Of a DNA stretch of 64,000 nt, positions 1 through 9,342 are shown in pieces. Where the stretch lies: contig NZ_FOTD01000009.1 of the NCBI RefSeq assembly GCF_900114465.1, positions 1 through 64,000 on the forward strand. The letters are read 5' to 3'. The notes under the pieces are model-generated. The model had not been told where the DNA came from. It saw nothing but the letters and a program-made list of their open reading frames with translations, and did not search any database. Source of the stretch: Trichococcus palustris (GTDB lineage: Bacteria > Bacillota > Bacilli > Lactobacillales > Aerococcaceae). Position numbers and translations under genes: made by a program. Numbering within the stretch: the stretch's first letter is position 1; each line of letters begins with the position of its first letter.

Positions 1-784
1 AACGACTCGTAAATTTACGACGGTAATATTTTTCACGCTTAATGAGCGCCCAAAACCCTTCCATAGGGCCATTATCAATACAACGAGCGACACGGGACAT
101 GCTTTGTATCATACCCGCCTCTCTCAAACGCGCACAGAATTGCTTGCTTGTATATTGAAATCCGCGATCACTGTGAAACAACGGATGAGCATCCGGTTCA
201 TTTTGTATGGCCGCATCAAAAGTCTGGAGGACTACCGGCATATCGTTTCAATCACTAATTATGTAGGCGACAATTCGACGGTCATAAAGATCCAAAATGG
301 CACTCAAATATACTTTCTTAATTTCCGGTCCTTCGTAATACTTGAATTCGGTCACATCGGTCAACCATTTTTCATTTGGTGCATCTGCACGAAAGTTCCG
401 GTTGAGGTGATTTTCGGCGATATGATACGGATTTTGTGCACCTTTGGTGATGCTATTTGCACGATGCTTGATTCGGGATTGGATTTGTTGGCTACGACAG
501 ATCCGAAGGGCGCGGTTGTCACTGATGATAATGCCATGGTTACCTTCTAACTCGTCGCGTATCCGACGATAACCCATATCGTCATGTTCTTCATAGATCT
601 GTTTTGCCACTTCAGCGATTTGGTTGTTGCGAATCTCCCTTGGACTATGCGGTTGCTTAAGCCAGCGGTAATAGGCGGAGCGTGTCACATGTAAGATTTC
701 GCACATCGCTTGCACCGGATAACCTTTTTCTGTATGGAGTTGCTTGATGGTTTCGTACTCAGCTTGTTTTCTTATTTCCGCCAA
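1..784 (-). pseudogene. IS3-family transposase OrfB (DDE integrase), interrupted by an in-frame stop and cut by the window edge
   Basis: Catalytic half of an IS3-type transposase. The first 178 codons, from a TTG at 784 with AGGAGG just upstream, carry the HTH_21-type N-terminal region and the first catalytic Asp in DVTEF. Reading stops at a TGA on 250-248. The same frame then continues without another stop to base 1 and encodes NDMPVVLQTFDAAI, then HSDRGFQYTS (second Asp), then DNGPMEGFWALIK (the usual Glu region). The TGA stands where relatives usually have Arg, so a CGA to TGA change is likely. The 3' end lies outside the window. As written the protein would lack two of the three DDE residues, so this copy is probably inactive unless the stop is read through. 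Confidence 0.88.
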
Positions 785-1464
785 CGATTCCTCCTTTCTA
801 ATTCTTGGAATTTTTTTGTTACATCAAGTTCCATTTGTAGACGTTGGTTTTCGCGTTTTAAACGTGCTAATTCGTCTTGTAGTAATTCCTCGGGAGTCCG
901 GCTGGGCATTGTCCCTTTTCTGCGCCCACGGCGGTCTTCCAACCCTGCTTCTCCCAATTCTTCATATCTCTTTACCCATTGATAGATGTTTTGATAGGAG
1001 ACTTGGTGTTTTAAAGCCATAGCACCATAATCTTTCCCATTTTCTAAACAGTCCAACACGATTTTTAAACGCTCATCTGCGGTTGTCATCCGACCTTTGC
1101 TCATAGTACTTCCTCCACTTTTCGTTTTGAAGTCTTTATGAGTATTATAAACCTTTAACCAGTTCTGCAGTTGCTTCTTGTTCCGCAAACCATATTTTTT
1201 AGCGATTTCAATCAGGCTGCCTAGGCCGTTCAGATAGTCCGTGACAGCTGCCAACTTCAACTCCTTGGAGTAATGATTGTTCTTCTTTGCCGGTAGAAGG
1301 GCCGATGGGCCACCCGTTTCATAAAGTGTAATCCATCTCTGGATTGTCGATTTCGATACGGTTAGTTCTCTTGCAGCCTCAGAAATACTGATTTCATTAT
1401 TAAGGCATCTCTCAACGATTCTACATCTCTCTTCCACAGAATATTTCATTTGACGTTTAGACAT
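772..1464 (-). CDS. IS3-family transposase OrfA (DNA-binding subunit)
   Basis: 230-residue protein with two helix-turn-helix units, one at about residues 8-50 (EAARELTVSKSTIQRW) and one at about 125-170 (HQVSYQNIYQWVKRYEE). A leucine-zipper-like helix near 190-220 (LARLKRENQRLQMELDVTKK) follows. This is the usual OrfA plan of the IS150-like group. It overlaps orfB by 13 nt in the -1 frame. A run of seven A residues near the end is a likely -1 frameshift site (listed separately). The gene is intact, so OrfA alone could still be made and bind the element ends. Confidence 0.88.
   Translation of the reverse strand: MSKRQMKYSVEERCRIVERCLNNEISISEAARELTVSKSTIQRWITLYETGGPSALLPAKKNNHYSKELKLAAVTDYLNGLGSLIEIAKKYGLRNKKQLQNWLKVYNTHKDFKTKSGGSTMSKGRMTTADERLKIVLDCLENGKDYGAMALKHQVSYQNIYQWVKRYEELGEAGLEDRRGRRKGTMPSRTPEELLQDELARLKRENQRLQMELDVTKKFQELERRNRWRK
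811..817 (-). promoter_or_regulatory. Probable programmed -1 frameshift site of the IS3 element
   Basis: On the minus strand the orfA codons ACA AAA AAA TTC contain the heptamer A AAA AAA in the phase needed for -1 slippage. After slipping, the frame runs through ATT CCA AGA and on without a stop into orfB, giving an OrfAB fusion. IS3-family elements commonly make OrfAB this way. A purine-rich AGGAGG follows about 20 nt later and may instead serve re-initiation at the orfB TTG. Confidence 0.6.
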
Positions 1465-1588
1465 AACAAAAAACCCCCTATATAAGACTTGAATTAATTC
1501 ATTGTCCTATATAGAGGGAGCATATCACTGAGGGGGTGTCCCATTCTTTTTATTGTCAGGCCACTCTTTGCTGAGCGTGGAAGCTTGT

Positions 1589-3799
1589 TTATTCGCTATC
1601 TGCTTCGTCTTGGCTTTGTTCGACTTTACTGATGACGATGATTTGCCCATCGTCATCTGCGTCCACAAACAGCTCCTTGATTCTAGGATTGTCCAGATAA
1701 AACTCGGCTACTTGATCTTCGATTTGATCTTGGATCACGCGGCGCAACGGTCTGGCGCCCATGCTAGGATCATAGCCTAAATCAATCAAGCGATCTTTCG
1801 CTTTTTGCGATACGGTAACGGTGATTTCTTTGTCTTTCAATAGTGCGTTCACATCGTCCAACATCAAGGTCACAATGCTGCTCAAATTTTCTTTGGACAA
1901 TTGGTTGAATTCGATGATGGCATCGAAACGGTTGATGAACTCCGGTTTGAAGTAATCGTTCAATCGGTTCAGGATGGAATGCGTTTTGCCTTTCATGGCG
2001 GCTCCGAACCCTACGCTGGCTTCCTGAACACCTGTACCGGCATTGCTGGTCATGATGATGATGGTGTCTTTGAAGCTGACGGTTCTGCCCTGCGAGTCCG
2101 TCAAACGGCCATCGTCCAATATTTGCAGGAACAGATGCATGACATCCGGATGCGCTTTTTCGACTTCATCCAGAAGAACAATGCTGTAAGGATTGCGGCG
2201 AACGCGTTCGGTAAGCTGTCCAGCTTCCTCATAGCCGATGTACCCAGGAGGGGAACCGATCAATTTGGAAACGGCGTGTTTTTCCATATATTCGCTCATG
2301 TCGAAACGAATGATGGATTCATCGGTACCGAACATTTCGATAGCCAATTGTTTTGCCAACTCTGTTTTCCCTACGCCTGTAGGCCCGACGAACAGGAAGG
2401 AACCGATTGGGCGATTTTTACGGCTGAAACCGATCCGATTTCTGCGGATTGCTTTTGAAACCTTGTCGACGGCTTCGTCCTGACCGATGACATGCTTCTT
2501 CAAATCGATATCCAAGCTCTTCAATTGCGCTTGTTCTTTTTCCAACAGCTCGCCAACCGGAATGTTCGTTTTGATTTCGATGATTTTTTGAATATCTTCT
2601 TCGGTAACGATCGGTTCGCCATCGGCTGGCGATGGATTTTCCTTCATTTTTTGCAGGTTGGTGATTTGGTCACGGTAATAGGCTGCTTTTTCATAATCTT
2701 CGGCGTGAAGGGCGGCTTGTTTTTCTTTTTCGGACATCTCGATCCGTTCTTCGATTTGCTTAGGGTCAATCGCTTTGATCGTAAGGTTTTTCTTCGAACC
2801 GGATTCATCGAGCAGGTCGATGGCTTTATCCGGCAAGAAACGGTCTTGGATATAGCGGTGGGATAATTTTACGGCTGCTTCCAAGGCTTTGTCCGAGTAT
2901 TTTACATGATGGTAGTCTTCGTATTTCGGACGGATGCCTTGAAGAATGATCAACGTTTGTTCCGGAGTCGGTTCATTGACGCGGACCGGTTGGAATCTTC
3001 TTTCCAAGGCAGCATCTTTTTCGATTCTGCGATATTCATTCAAGGTTGTGGCTCCAACCAATTGGAATTCGCCGCGGGCTAGGGCAGGCTTTAAGATGTT
3101 GCCTGCATCCATGCTGCCTTCAGCGCTGCCGGCCCCAACAATTTCATGGATTTCATCGATGAAAAGGATGATGTTTTTATTGGCACGGATTTCATCGAGC
3201 AACTGCTGCATCCGTTCTTCGAATTGGCCGCGGATGCCCGTTCCTTGCACCAAGGATACGACGTCCAGACGAATGACTTCCTTTTCCAAAAGCTTTTGCG
3301 GAACGTCTCCGTCCACGATTTTTTGGGCTAAACCTTCTACGACTGCCGTTTTACCGACACCGGCTTCGCCGGTCAGGACAGGATTGTTTTTTGTGCGTCT
3401 GTTCAGAATTTCGATGACGCGAGCAATTTCGCTATCCCTGCCGATGACAGGGTCGATGGCACCGTCGCGGGCCATTTGGGTCAAATTGATGCCGTATTCA
3501 TCCAACAGTCCGCCTTTTTTCCCGCCGTTTCCGCCTTGTGCCGTTTCTGGGCCAGGCCGTCTCGGGGCGTTTTGTTCTTGGTTTTGTTGCATCTGTTTGA
3601 AAAAGGCATCCAAATTGCCAAAGGAGAAAGGATCTACTGGAGCCTGTGATCTTGGATTGAAGTTATTTCTGTTTTGCGATTGAGACAACTTGAATTCTTG
3701 ATAGCAACTTTGACATAAGTCGATTTGACGTCTTTGACCATTCACGCTTGCATACAGATGGATGGACGCTTCATTTTTTCCGCAGTTTTGACAAATCAT
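1589..3799 (-). CDS. clpE: ATP-dependent Clp protease ATPase subunit ClpE
   Basis: Hsp100 unfoldase that feeds misfolded proteins to ClpP. 736 residues. The N-terminal zinc finger (C3, C6, C29, C32) identifies ClpE among Clp ATPases. It is followed by AAA domain 1 (GEAGVGKT near 142-149), a UVR/coiled-coil segment ([12 protein letters not shown], near 370-390) and AAA domain 2 (GPTGVGKT near 470). There is no Clp_N domain, as expected for ClpE. The ATG at 3799 has an AAAGGAAG ribosome site. A consensus promoter with two CtsR-type operators lies about 100 nt upstream, so heat or protein stress should induce it. An IS element follows directly after the stop. Confidence 0.96.
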   Translation of the reverse strand: MICQNCGKNEASIHLYASVNGQRRQIDLCQSCYQEFKLSQSQNRNNFNPRSQAPVDPFSFGNLDAFFKQMQQNQEQNAPRRPGPETAQGGNGGKKGGLLDEYGINLTQMARDGAIDPVIGRDSEIARVIEILNRRTKNNPVLTGEAGVGKTAVVEGLAQKIVDGDVPQKLLEKEVIRLDVVSLVQGTGIRGQFEERMQQLLDEIRANKNIILFIDEIHEIVGAGSAEGSMDAGNILKPALARGEFQLVGATTLNEYRRIEKDAALERRFQPVRVNEPTPEQTLIILQGIRPKYEDYHHVKYSDKALEAAVKLSHRYIQDRFLPDKAIDLLDESGSKKNLTIKAIDPKQIEERIEMSEKEKQAALHAEDYEKAAYYRDQITNLQKMKENPSPADGEPIVTEEDIQKIIEIKTNIPVGELLEKEQAQLKSLDIDLKKHVIGQDEAVDKVSKAIRRNRIGFSRKNRPIGSFLFVGPTGVGKTELAKQLAIEMFGTDESIIRFDMSEYMEKHAVSKLIGSPPGYIGYEEAGQLTERVRRNPYSIVLLDEVEKAHPDVMHLFLQILDDGRLTDSQGRTVSFKDTIIIMTSNAGTGVQEASVGFGAAMKGKTHSILNRLNDYFKPEFINRFDAIIEFNQLSKENLSSIVTLMLDDVNALLKDKEITVTVSQKAKDRLIDLGYDPSMGARPLRRVIQDQIEDQVAEFYLDNPRIKELFVDADDDGQIIVISKVEQSQDEADSE

Positions 3800-3875
3800 A
3801 GGAATCTTCCTTTCTGTCTTCTATTGTAGGGGTTGATTATATAGCGATTTATAGGTTAAGGCATGCGCAAAGAGG

Positions 3876-3892
3876 TCTGACCTTTGCTGACC
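3876..3892 (-). promoter_or_regulatory. CtsR-type operator 2 (downstream of transcription start)
   Basis: Second heptad repeat GGTCAGC-AAA-GGTCAGA on the minus strand, just after the predicted start site. It is a weaker match (CAG for CAA). Multiple CtsR boxes are usual for clpE genes. Confidence 0.6.
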
Positions 3893-3902
3893 TTATGAGC
3901 AT

Positions 3903-3931
3903 ATTATACATTGACCAATTTTGACTTTCAA
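3903..3931 (-). promoter_or_regulatory. clpE sigma-A promoter
   Basis: Minus strand TTGAAA (3931-3926), a 17-nt spacer, then TATAAT (3908-3903). The spacer holds a CtsR-type operator. Predicted transcription start near 3896 gives a leader of about 97 nt before clpE. Confidence 0.85.
3910..3926 (-). promoter_or_regulatory. CtsR-type operator 1 (promoter spacer)
   Basis: Heptad direct repeat AGTCAAA-ATT-GGTCAAT on the minus strand, a near match to the CtsR box RGTCAAA-NAN-RGTCAAA. It lies between the -35 and -10 of clpE, where a bound repressor would block RNA polymerase. Confidence 0.75.
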
Positions 3932-4279
3932 GTAATTTGCATCATTTTTGAGGAAAAATATTTAATTTCGTATGCGGTAAGCTCCGGGCGCCTTTTTTCA
4001 GGTTCCGCCCAAAGCAGCCGAGAGGGGGGGACAAATTGCTGGTGATTCCAAAAAAATTTTCCGAACAGCTTTGTCTTACACTTAAATCCAGGCAGATGTG
4101 CATAAAAGCCCGGATTTTTTTACCTTCCGCACCTTGAGCCAAGTATTAAATAATAGCCTTTTCAACAAATATGACAAAAATTTGAACAAATCTGTTTAAA
4201 AACAGTTGTAGTGTATGGGGAAACATGTTAATCTTATAAATGAAAGGGTTATTTTTTTAAACCGTTCTCCCATTTTTTC
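3932..4279. other. Gene-free stretch between clpE and ptsH
   Basis: About 350 nt with no convincing gene. Around 4082-4122 a possible stem (AATCC-GGC against GCC-GGATT) is followed by seven T residues on the plus strand. This resembles a terminator, but no plus-strand gene ends here. A G7 run lies near 4024. The 66-codon open frame on the minus strand has no ribosome site. Confidence 0.4.
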
Positions 4280-4288
4280 TGTTATAAT
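4280..4288 (+). promoter_or_regulatory. ptsH extended -10 promoter element
   Basis: TGT followed by TATAAT, with no good -35 at the normal distance. Extended -10 promoters tolerate this. It lies about 54 nt before the ptsH start. No catabolite-responsive element was recognised. Confidence 0.65.
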
Positions 4289-4341
4289 GGAAACGTATCA
4301 AAAATACCTTAAAATAAATATCTCAAAAGGGGTTTATGACT

Positions 4342-4608
4342 ATGGAAAGAAAAGAATATCACGTAATCGCAGAAACAGGAATCCACGCACGTCCCGCAAC
4401 TTTGTTAGTACAAACTGCAAGCAAATTTAATTCAGATATTAACTTGGAATACAAAGGTAAATCTGTTAACTTAAAATCTATCATGGGCGTTATGTCTTTA
4501 GGCGTTGGCCAAGGCGCTGATGTTGTCATCACTGCTGAAGGTCCAGATGAAGCAGACGCAATGGCAGGCATTACTGAAACTATGGTAAAAGAAGGGTTAG
4601 CTAAATAA
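4342..4608 (+). CDS. ptsH: Phosphocarrier protein HPr
   Basis: General sugar-phosphotransferase carrier that takes phosphate from enzyme I to the sugar-specific EIIA proteins. The start at 4342 is chosen over the ATG at 4336 because AAAAGGGG is then 9 nt away and the protein is the standard 88 residues. The key sites then fall exactly at His15 (TGIHARPA) and Ser46 (LKSIMG). Ser46 is the HPr kinase target used for CcpA-dependent catabolite control in Firmicutes. It is cotranscribed with ptsI, whose ATG is one base after this stop codon. Confidence 0.98.
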   Translation: MERKEYHVIAETGIHARPATLLVQTASKFNSDINLEYKGKSVNLKSIMGVMSLGVGQGADVVITAEGPDEADAMAGITETMVKEGLAK

Positions 4609-4609
4609 C

Positions 4610-6340
4610 ATGAAAAACCACTTAAAAGGAATTGCAGCAAGTGACGGTATCGCAATAGCGAAAGTATATTTATTGACTGAACCGGACCTTTCCTTTGAGA
4701 AACGTAAAGTGGTTGATTCCGAAGGCGAAATTGCTCGCCTTCTGGAAAGTTTTGAAACCGCTAAATCAGAGGTAAGAGTTATCCGAGAAAAGGCGGCAAC
4801 TGCCCTTGGCGAAGAAGAAGCTCAAGTGTTTGACGCCCATTTGATGGTGCTGTCCGATCCAGAAATGTTGGAAAACATCAAATCAAATATCAAAGATAAT
4901 CAAGTGAATGCAGAATTCAGTTTATCTGAAGTTGCAAACATGTTTATCGGGCTGTTTGAATCTATGGAAGATAATCCATACATGCAAGAACGTGCAGCGG
5001 ATATCCGCGACGTTATGGAACGTGTATTGGGTCATTTACTTGGCGTTAAAATACCTAATCCATCAACAATTGACGAAGAAGTCATTGTTGTTGCCAAGGA
5101 TTTGACACCAAGTGATACTGCACAATTGAACCGTAAATTCGTTAAAGGTTTTGTAACCGATATCGGAGGACGCACTTCGCATTCCGCGATTATGGCCCGT
5201 TCATTGGAAATCCCTGCAATCGTGGGCTCCAAAGAAATCACTCAATCCGTTAAAGATGGCGATATCGTTATTCTTGATGGGTTAGATGGCGACGTTTACA
5301 TCAATCCTGATGAAAAGACATTAGCTGAATACAGACAGAAAGCAAAAGAATTCAGTGAATTGCAAGCAGAATGGCACAAAATGAAGAATTCTGAGACTGT
5401 GACAGCTGACGGCAAACATATTGAATTAGCCGCTAATATCGGGACTCCGAAAGATTTAGAGGGCGTTATTGCAAATGGTGCTGAAGGCGTCGGTCTTTAC
5501 CGTACAGAGTTCTTATACATGGATTCTGCTGATTTCCCTACTGAAGACGAGCAGTTCGAAGCTTACAAAGCAGTATTGGAAGGCATGGATGGAAAACCGG
5601 TTGTCGTCAGAACAATGGATATCGGTGGAGATAAAGAATTACCTTATCTCGAATTGCCGAAAGAAATGAATCCGTTTTTAGGATACCGTGCAATCCGTAT
5701 TTGTTTGGCAGAACCTGAAATGTTCCGTACCCAATTGCGCGCTTTATTGCGTTCATCTGTCTACGGTAAATTACGTATCATGTTCCCGATGATCTCCAAT
5801 TTGAATGAATTCAGACAAGCGAAAGCTATGCTGGATGAAGAAAAAGCGAATCTTCTTGCCGACGGTGTGGAAGTTGCGGATGATATCCAAGTGGGAATCA
5901 TGATTGAAATTCCTGCAGCGGCTGTTTTAGCTCACCAATTTGCAAAAGAAGTTGATTTCTTCAGTATTGGAACGAATGATTTGATTCAATACACGATGGC
6001 GGCTGACCGCATGAATCAACAAGTATCTTATCTATACCAACCATACAATCCATCTATCTTGACATTGATCAAACATGTCATCGATTCTTCCCATGCGGAA
6101 GGAAAATGGACAGGCATGTGTGGCGAAATGGCCGGAGACCAAACTGCTGTTCCGTTATTGGTAGGCTTGGGATTGGATGAATTCTCTATGAGCGCATCCA
6201 GCGTATTGAAGACGCGCAGCTTGATGAAACGCCTTGATTCGAAAGAAATGGAAGCGTTAGCTGATAAAGCGATCAATGAATGCACGACTGTAGAAGAAGT
6301 CATCGCTTTGGTTGAAGAAATGAAAGCCAAATTAGACTAA
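4610..6340 (+). CDS. ptsI: Phosphoenolpyruvate-protein phosphotransferase (PTS enzyme I)
   Basis: Cytoplasmic enzyme that autophosphorylates from PEP and passes phosphate to HPr. 576 residues, normal length. The phospho-histidine segment [18 protein letters not shown] lies near residues 185-203. The PEP-binding barrel follows, with [11 protein letters not shown], the [11 protein letters not shown] signature, and the catalytic CGEMAGD near the C-terminus. It overlaps no gene and closes the ptsHI operon, which ends in a strong hairpin terminator. Confidence 0.98.
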   Translation: MKNHLKGIAASDGIAIAKVYLLTEPDLSFEKRKVVDSEGEIARLLESFETAKSEVRVIREKAATALGEEEAQVFDAHLMVLSDPEMLENIKSNIKDNQVNAEFSLSEVANMFIGLFESMEDNPYMQERAADIRDVMERVLGHLLGVKIPNPSTIDEEVIVVAKDLTPSDTAQLNRKFVKGFVTDIGGRTSHSAIMARSLEIPAIVGSKEITQSVKDGDIVILDGLDGDVYINPDEKTLAEYRQKAKEFSELQAEWHKMKNSETVTADGKHIELAANIGTPKDLEGVIANGAEGVGLYRTEFLYMDSADFPTEDEQFEAYKAVLEGMDGKPVVVRTMDIGGDKELPYLELPKEMNPFLGYRAIRICLAEPEMFRTQLRALLRSSVYGKLRIMFPMISNLNEFRQAKAMLDEEKANLLADGVEVADDIQVGIMIEIPAAAVLAHQFAKEVDFFSIGTNDLIQYTMAADRMNQQVSYLYQPYNPSILTLIKHVIDSSHAEGKWTGMCGEMAGDQTAVPLLVGLGLDEFSMSASSVLKTRSLMKRLDSKEMEALADKAINECTTVEEVIALVEEMKAKLD

Positions 6341-6351
6341 TCATCTGCTTG

Positions 6352-6386
6352 AAAAGCCTGGACATCGAAAGATGTTCAGGCTTTTT
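6352..6386 (+). terminator. ptsHI terminator
   Basis: 15-nt stem AAAAGCCTGGACATC, GAAA loop, GATGTTCAGGCTTTTT. One mismatch; T-rich 3' side. Confidence 0.92.
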
Positions 6387-6464
6387 GTTGTCGTTTTTGA
6401 TTTCAATATCTATGCAGTCACTTGTTTGAGCTCACGCCCAAAACAATTCTCAGGCTTAAGTTGG

Positions 6465-6493
6465 GTGACAAAATCCGCATAATTCTATATACT
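6465..6493 (+). promoter_or_regulatory. Promoter of the GT4 glycosyltransferase gene
   Basis: GTGACA (6465-6470), 17-nt spacer, TATACT (6488-6493), about 50 nt before the start codon. Confidence 0.7.
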
Positions 6494-6546
6494 GAAAGAA
6501 ATGAATCATTAATTATAGAAATTAACTGGACTTTTGAGGTGAAACA

Positions 6547-7752
6547 ATGAAAATAGGCATATTTACAGATTCGTATTTTCCTCAAGTAAGCGGGGTTTCC
6601 ACTTCCATCCGCACATTGAAAGAGGATTTGGAATCCCAAGGACACGAGGTCATCATTTTTACTACTACTGATCCAAGAGCCGACAACGATGAAAAAAACA
6701 TCATCAGACTGACCAGCATCCCTTTCCTATCCTTCAAGGATCGCAGGATTGCCGTAAAGGGTATGAATAAAGCTTTAAAAGAAGCGAAGAAACAAAACAT
6801 AGATATTGTGCATACGCATACGGAATTCAGTCTGGGGTTGACCGGGAAATTTGTCGGTTATATGTTGGGGATACCGACCGTCCACACCTATCACACCATG
6901 TATGAAAAATATCTTCACTACATCGCCAACGGGAAAGTTGTGAAACCGAAAGCTGTCAAGATAGCTTCCCGGTATTTCTGCAACCGGACAATGGGCATCA
7001 TCGCGCCCAGCCAACAAATGAAAGATAAATTGTCATCGTATAATATCTATAAAGAAATCCGCGTGATCCCGACAGGTGTGCAAATACCTGAAAGGATTGC
7101 CGGAATCAGGCAAAGCAAAAGAGAAGAGTTGGGGATTGCTGATTCCGAATTGGTGCTGTTGTCGCTTTGCCGATTATCGTCCGAAAAAAATTTAGACAAA
7201 CTGATCCATGCGTTTCCGGAAGTTTTGGAACAGTATCCCAGCGCTCGCTTAGTTTTTGTGGGAGATGGTCCTTCCCGGAAAGGTTTGGAGGAACTTGTAT
7301 CGGAATTGGACGTGTCCGAAAAAGTTCTCTTTGTCGGTGAAGTCAAAAATGAAGAGGTTAATGCCTACTACCAAATGGCGGATATCTATATCAATGCTTC
7401 TGACTCCGAGACGCAGGGATTGACCTATCTGGAGTCCATCGTGAATGGCTGTCCGGTCATCGCGAAACGGAATGACTACCTATCCGGGTTGATTACCCAA
7501 GCGGGATTAGGGAGGTTGTTTGACAAGGATGAAGAAATCGGCCAAACCATCACAGCGTATGCAAACCTTTATAAAACGTCCGATGTCGTTACCCAGCAAG
7601 AAGTATGGGACGATCTGATGAATGAAATTTCATCCGAGACATTTGGGAACCGTGTATTGAGTTATTATCGCCAAATCATTGAAAATTATTATCTGCAACC
7701 ACGCGAAGAAGTTAAGCTGAGAGTGAACCTTTTAGAAAAAATCAAGCGCTAA
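6547..7752 (+). CDS. GT4 glycosyltransferase, probable 1,2-diacylglycerol 3-glucosyltransferase
   Basis: 401 residues. The N-terminus MKIGIFTDSYFPQVSGVSTS and the segment TVHTYHTMYEKYLHYIA match the family that adds the first glucose to diacylglycerol (enterococcal BgsB, streptococcal Spr0982). The C-terminal half has the GT4 nucleotide-sugar site GDGPSRKGLEEL and the E-x7-E region ASDSETQGLTYLES. Such glycolipids tune membrane curvature and anchor lipoteichoic acid. It has its own promoter and terminator. A likely second-step enzyme lies far away at 21417. The exact sugar and linkage are inferred from family resemblance only. Confidence 0.75.
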   Translation: MKIGIFTDSYFPQVSGVSTSIRTLKEDLESQGHEVIIFTTTDPRADNDEKNIIRLTSIPFLSFKDRRIAVKGMNKALKEAKKQNIDIVHTHTEFSLGLTGKFVGYMLGIPTVHTYHTMYEKYLHYIANGKVVKPKAVKIASRYFCNRTMGIIAPSQQMKDKLSSYNIYKEIRVIPTGVQIPERIAGIRQSKREELGIADSELVLLSLCRLSSEKNLDKLIHAFPEVLEQYPSARLVFVGDGPSRKGLEELVSELDVSEKVLFVGEVKNEEVNAYYQMADIYINASDSETQGLTYLESIVNGCPVIAKRNDYLSGLITQAGLGRLFDKDEEIGQTITAYANLYKTSDVVTQQEVWDDLMNEISSETFGNRVLSYYRQIIENYYLQPREEVKLRVNLLEKIKR

Positions 7753-7757
7753 GGAAT

Positions 7758-7786
7758 GGCTGGGACGAATGTCCTGGCCTTTTTTG
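7758..7786 (+). terminator. Terminator after the GT4 gene
   Basis: GGCTGGGAC, GAAT loop, GTCCTGGCC, then seven T residues; two G-T pairs in a 9-bp stem. Confidence 0.85.
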
Positions 7787-7970
7787 GTGCGATATAAACT
7801 TGGCGGTGAAAGTCTGTGGTTGAAAGGGCAGCGTGTCCCTCCTGGATTTTCCGTAAGTTTCCCACCAGCCGAGTCCTAACGCTTCTGGTTCCAACCTTAT
7901 TTTGTTCACTCTTCGCGATGGCTAAGGTATACTATAACTAATGAATGTGAAGAAGGGTTGGATGGAGAGT

Positions 7971-8837
7971 ATGATGAAAACAATCGGTTTTATTGGAACA
8001 GGTGTCATGGGATCATCGATGATTAATCATTTATTGCAGGCGGGCTATCCTGTCAATGTGTTCAATCGGACAAAAAACAAGGCGGATGCTGTCGTTGCGG
8101 ATGGAGCCGTTTGGTATGATACACCCGGGCAGGTGACAAAATATTCGGATGTTGTGATATCCATCGTTGGGTATCCCAAAGACGTTGAAGAAATCTATTT
8201 CGGCCACAACGGCATCTTTTCTGAGGCGGATAGCCATCATATCTTGATCGATATGACGACGAGTACCCCTAGCCTAGCGAAAAAAATCTATGATTTCGGT
8301 AAAGAAAAGGGCGTACAGACTTTGGATGCTCCTGTTTCCGGTGGGGATAAAGGAGCGAAAAACGGGACCTTGACGACGATGGTCGGCGGTGACCAAGCTG
8401 CCTTTGCTGCTGCGAAAGACATTCTGGATAATTTTTCCAGCAAAGTGATGTTGCAGGGTCCTGCGGGAAGCGGCCAACACACCAAAATGGCCAACCAAAT
8501 CATGATTGCGGGAACAATGACGGGCATGACGGAATTATTGGTCTATGCAAAAGCGGCAGGACTTGATATCGAAAAGGTCATTGAGCAGGTTGGGTCCGGC
8601 AGTGCAGGCAACTGGTCGCTTTCGAATTATGCGCCGCGGATTTTAAAGGAAGACTATACGGCCGGCTTTTTTGTGAAACACTTCATCAAAGATTTAAAAA
8701 TCGCTTTGGATGAGGCAGAGAAAATGAACCTCGATTTGCCGGCGACGAAATTAGCTGCGCAACTATATGAGAAGTTGGCCGGAAAAGGGTTTGAAAATGA
8801 CGGTACACAGGCACTTATCAAGTTGTGGTGGGGATAA
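7971..8837 (+). CDS. NAD(P)-dependent beta-hydroxyacid dehydrogenase family oxidoreductase
   Basis: Soluble dehydrogenase of the 3-hydroxyisobutyrate / tartronate semialdehyde reductase family. The Rossmann motif GFIGTGVMGSSM is at the N-terminus, the substrate motif DAPVSGGDKGAKNGTL lies near residues 107-122, and the catalytic lysine region GQHTKMANQ lies near 160-168. The start is uncertain. An ATG at 7941 would sit right at the start of a transcript from the TATACT near 7929. The ATG pair at 7971/7974 follows GGAGAG and gives the normal N-terminus. The substrate cannot be told from sequence. It stands alone, with no pathway partner next to it. Confidence 0.85.
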   Translation: MMKTIGFIGTGVMGSSMINHLLQAGYPVNVFNRTKNKADAVVADGAVWYDTPGQVTKYSDVVISIVGYPKDVEEIYFGHNGIFSEADSHHILIDMTTSTPSLAKKIYDFGKEKGVQTLDAPVSGGDKGAKNGTLTTMVGGDQAAFAAAKDILDNFSSKVMLQGPAGSGQHTKMANQIMIAGTMTGMTELLVYAKAAGLDIEKVIEQVGSGSAGNWSLSNYAPRILKEDYTAGFFVKHFIKDLKIALDEAEKMNLDLPATKLAAQLYEKLAGKGFENDGTQALIKLWWG

Positions 8838-8932
8838 TAACACTTTTATATATAAAAATTAAAGTAATTGATGCGAAGCCAGTGGAAAAATGCTAGAATA
8901 AATAGAAAGCTAGTCTTGAAAGGGGAAATATC

Positions 8933-9163
8933 ATGAAACCTTCACAACTCTCAGCGATTCTTCGTCGCCTTGAAGTAATGATGGAAGACAACGGGGAAGT
9001 TGAAATCCGTCGTTTCGAAAAAGAAGGCGTAGAACGTTGCGTCGTAAAATACAACCGTGAAACTGAAAGCTTCGAATTAGAAGAACACGACTCTAATCAA
9101 AGCTACCAATTTGATGATCTTGATTTAGTTGCTATTGAAATTTACGAATTATTGCAAGATTAA
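8933..9163 (+). CDS. DUF1797 (YkuJ-like) protein
   Basis: 76 residues, acidic, cytosolic, no membrane segment. The pattern of a short helical N-terminus, a CVVKYNRETESFELEE strand region and the C-terminal DDLDLVAIEIYELLQ matches the YkuJ/DUF1797 family of small Firmicute proteins of unknown role. AAAGGGG precedes the ATG by 8-9 nt. Single gene, ended by a very strong hairpin. Confidence 0.85.
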   Translation: MKPSQLSAILRRLEVMMEDNGEVEIRRFEKEGVERCVVKYNRETESFELEEHDSNQSYQFDDLDLVAIEIYELLQD

Positions 9164-9178
9164 TTCATTTGAACATCA

Positions 9179-9228
9179 AAAAAAGGCATAGGAAAAGTGA
9201 GTGAAATCATTTTTCCTATGCCTTTTTT
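9179..9228. terminator. Strong bidirectional-type terminator after the DUF1797 gene
   Basis: AAAAAAGGCATAGGAAAA pairs with TTTTCCTATGCCTTTTTT across a 14-nt loop. The A and T tracts allow termination in both directions. Confidence 0.9.
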
Positions 9229-9342
9229 CTCTTGATGGCAGAATAATTTCATGATTATTAAAAAAATTTAATTTTTTAGTGGAGGAATGGGGAAAGTTTG
9301 AGTATACTGGATAATAACAAAATCAAACGATGAGGTGTAATG

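Larger units (their letters stand above)
1..1543 (-). mobile_element. Partial IS3-family insertion sequence (orfA-proximal end present)
   Basis: Covers orfA, the damaged orfB and the upstream tip. The orfA-proximal tip is probably near 1543, where the minus strand reads TGGGACACCCCCTCAGTG, with the TG-type end common in this family. The other end lies left of base 1, so terminal repeats and target duplication cannot be checked. The tip lies 45 nt past the clpE stop codon. Insertion there may have separated clpE from its terminator. Confidence 0.7.

Noticed and set aside
2946-3683. 245-codon plus-strand frame opposite clpE
   Set aside because: Antisense shadow of a clear gene; serine/proline-rich low-information product.
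3942-4142. 66-codon minus-strand frame upstream of clpE
   Set aside because: No ribosome site or promoter, no recognisable family.
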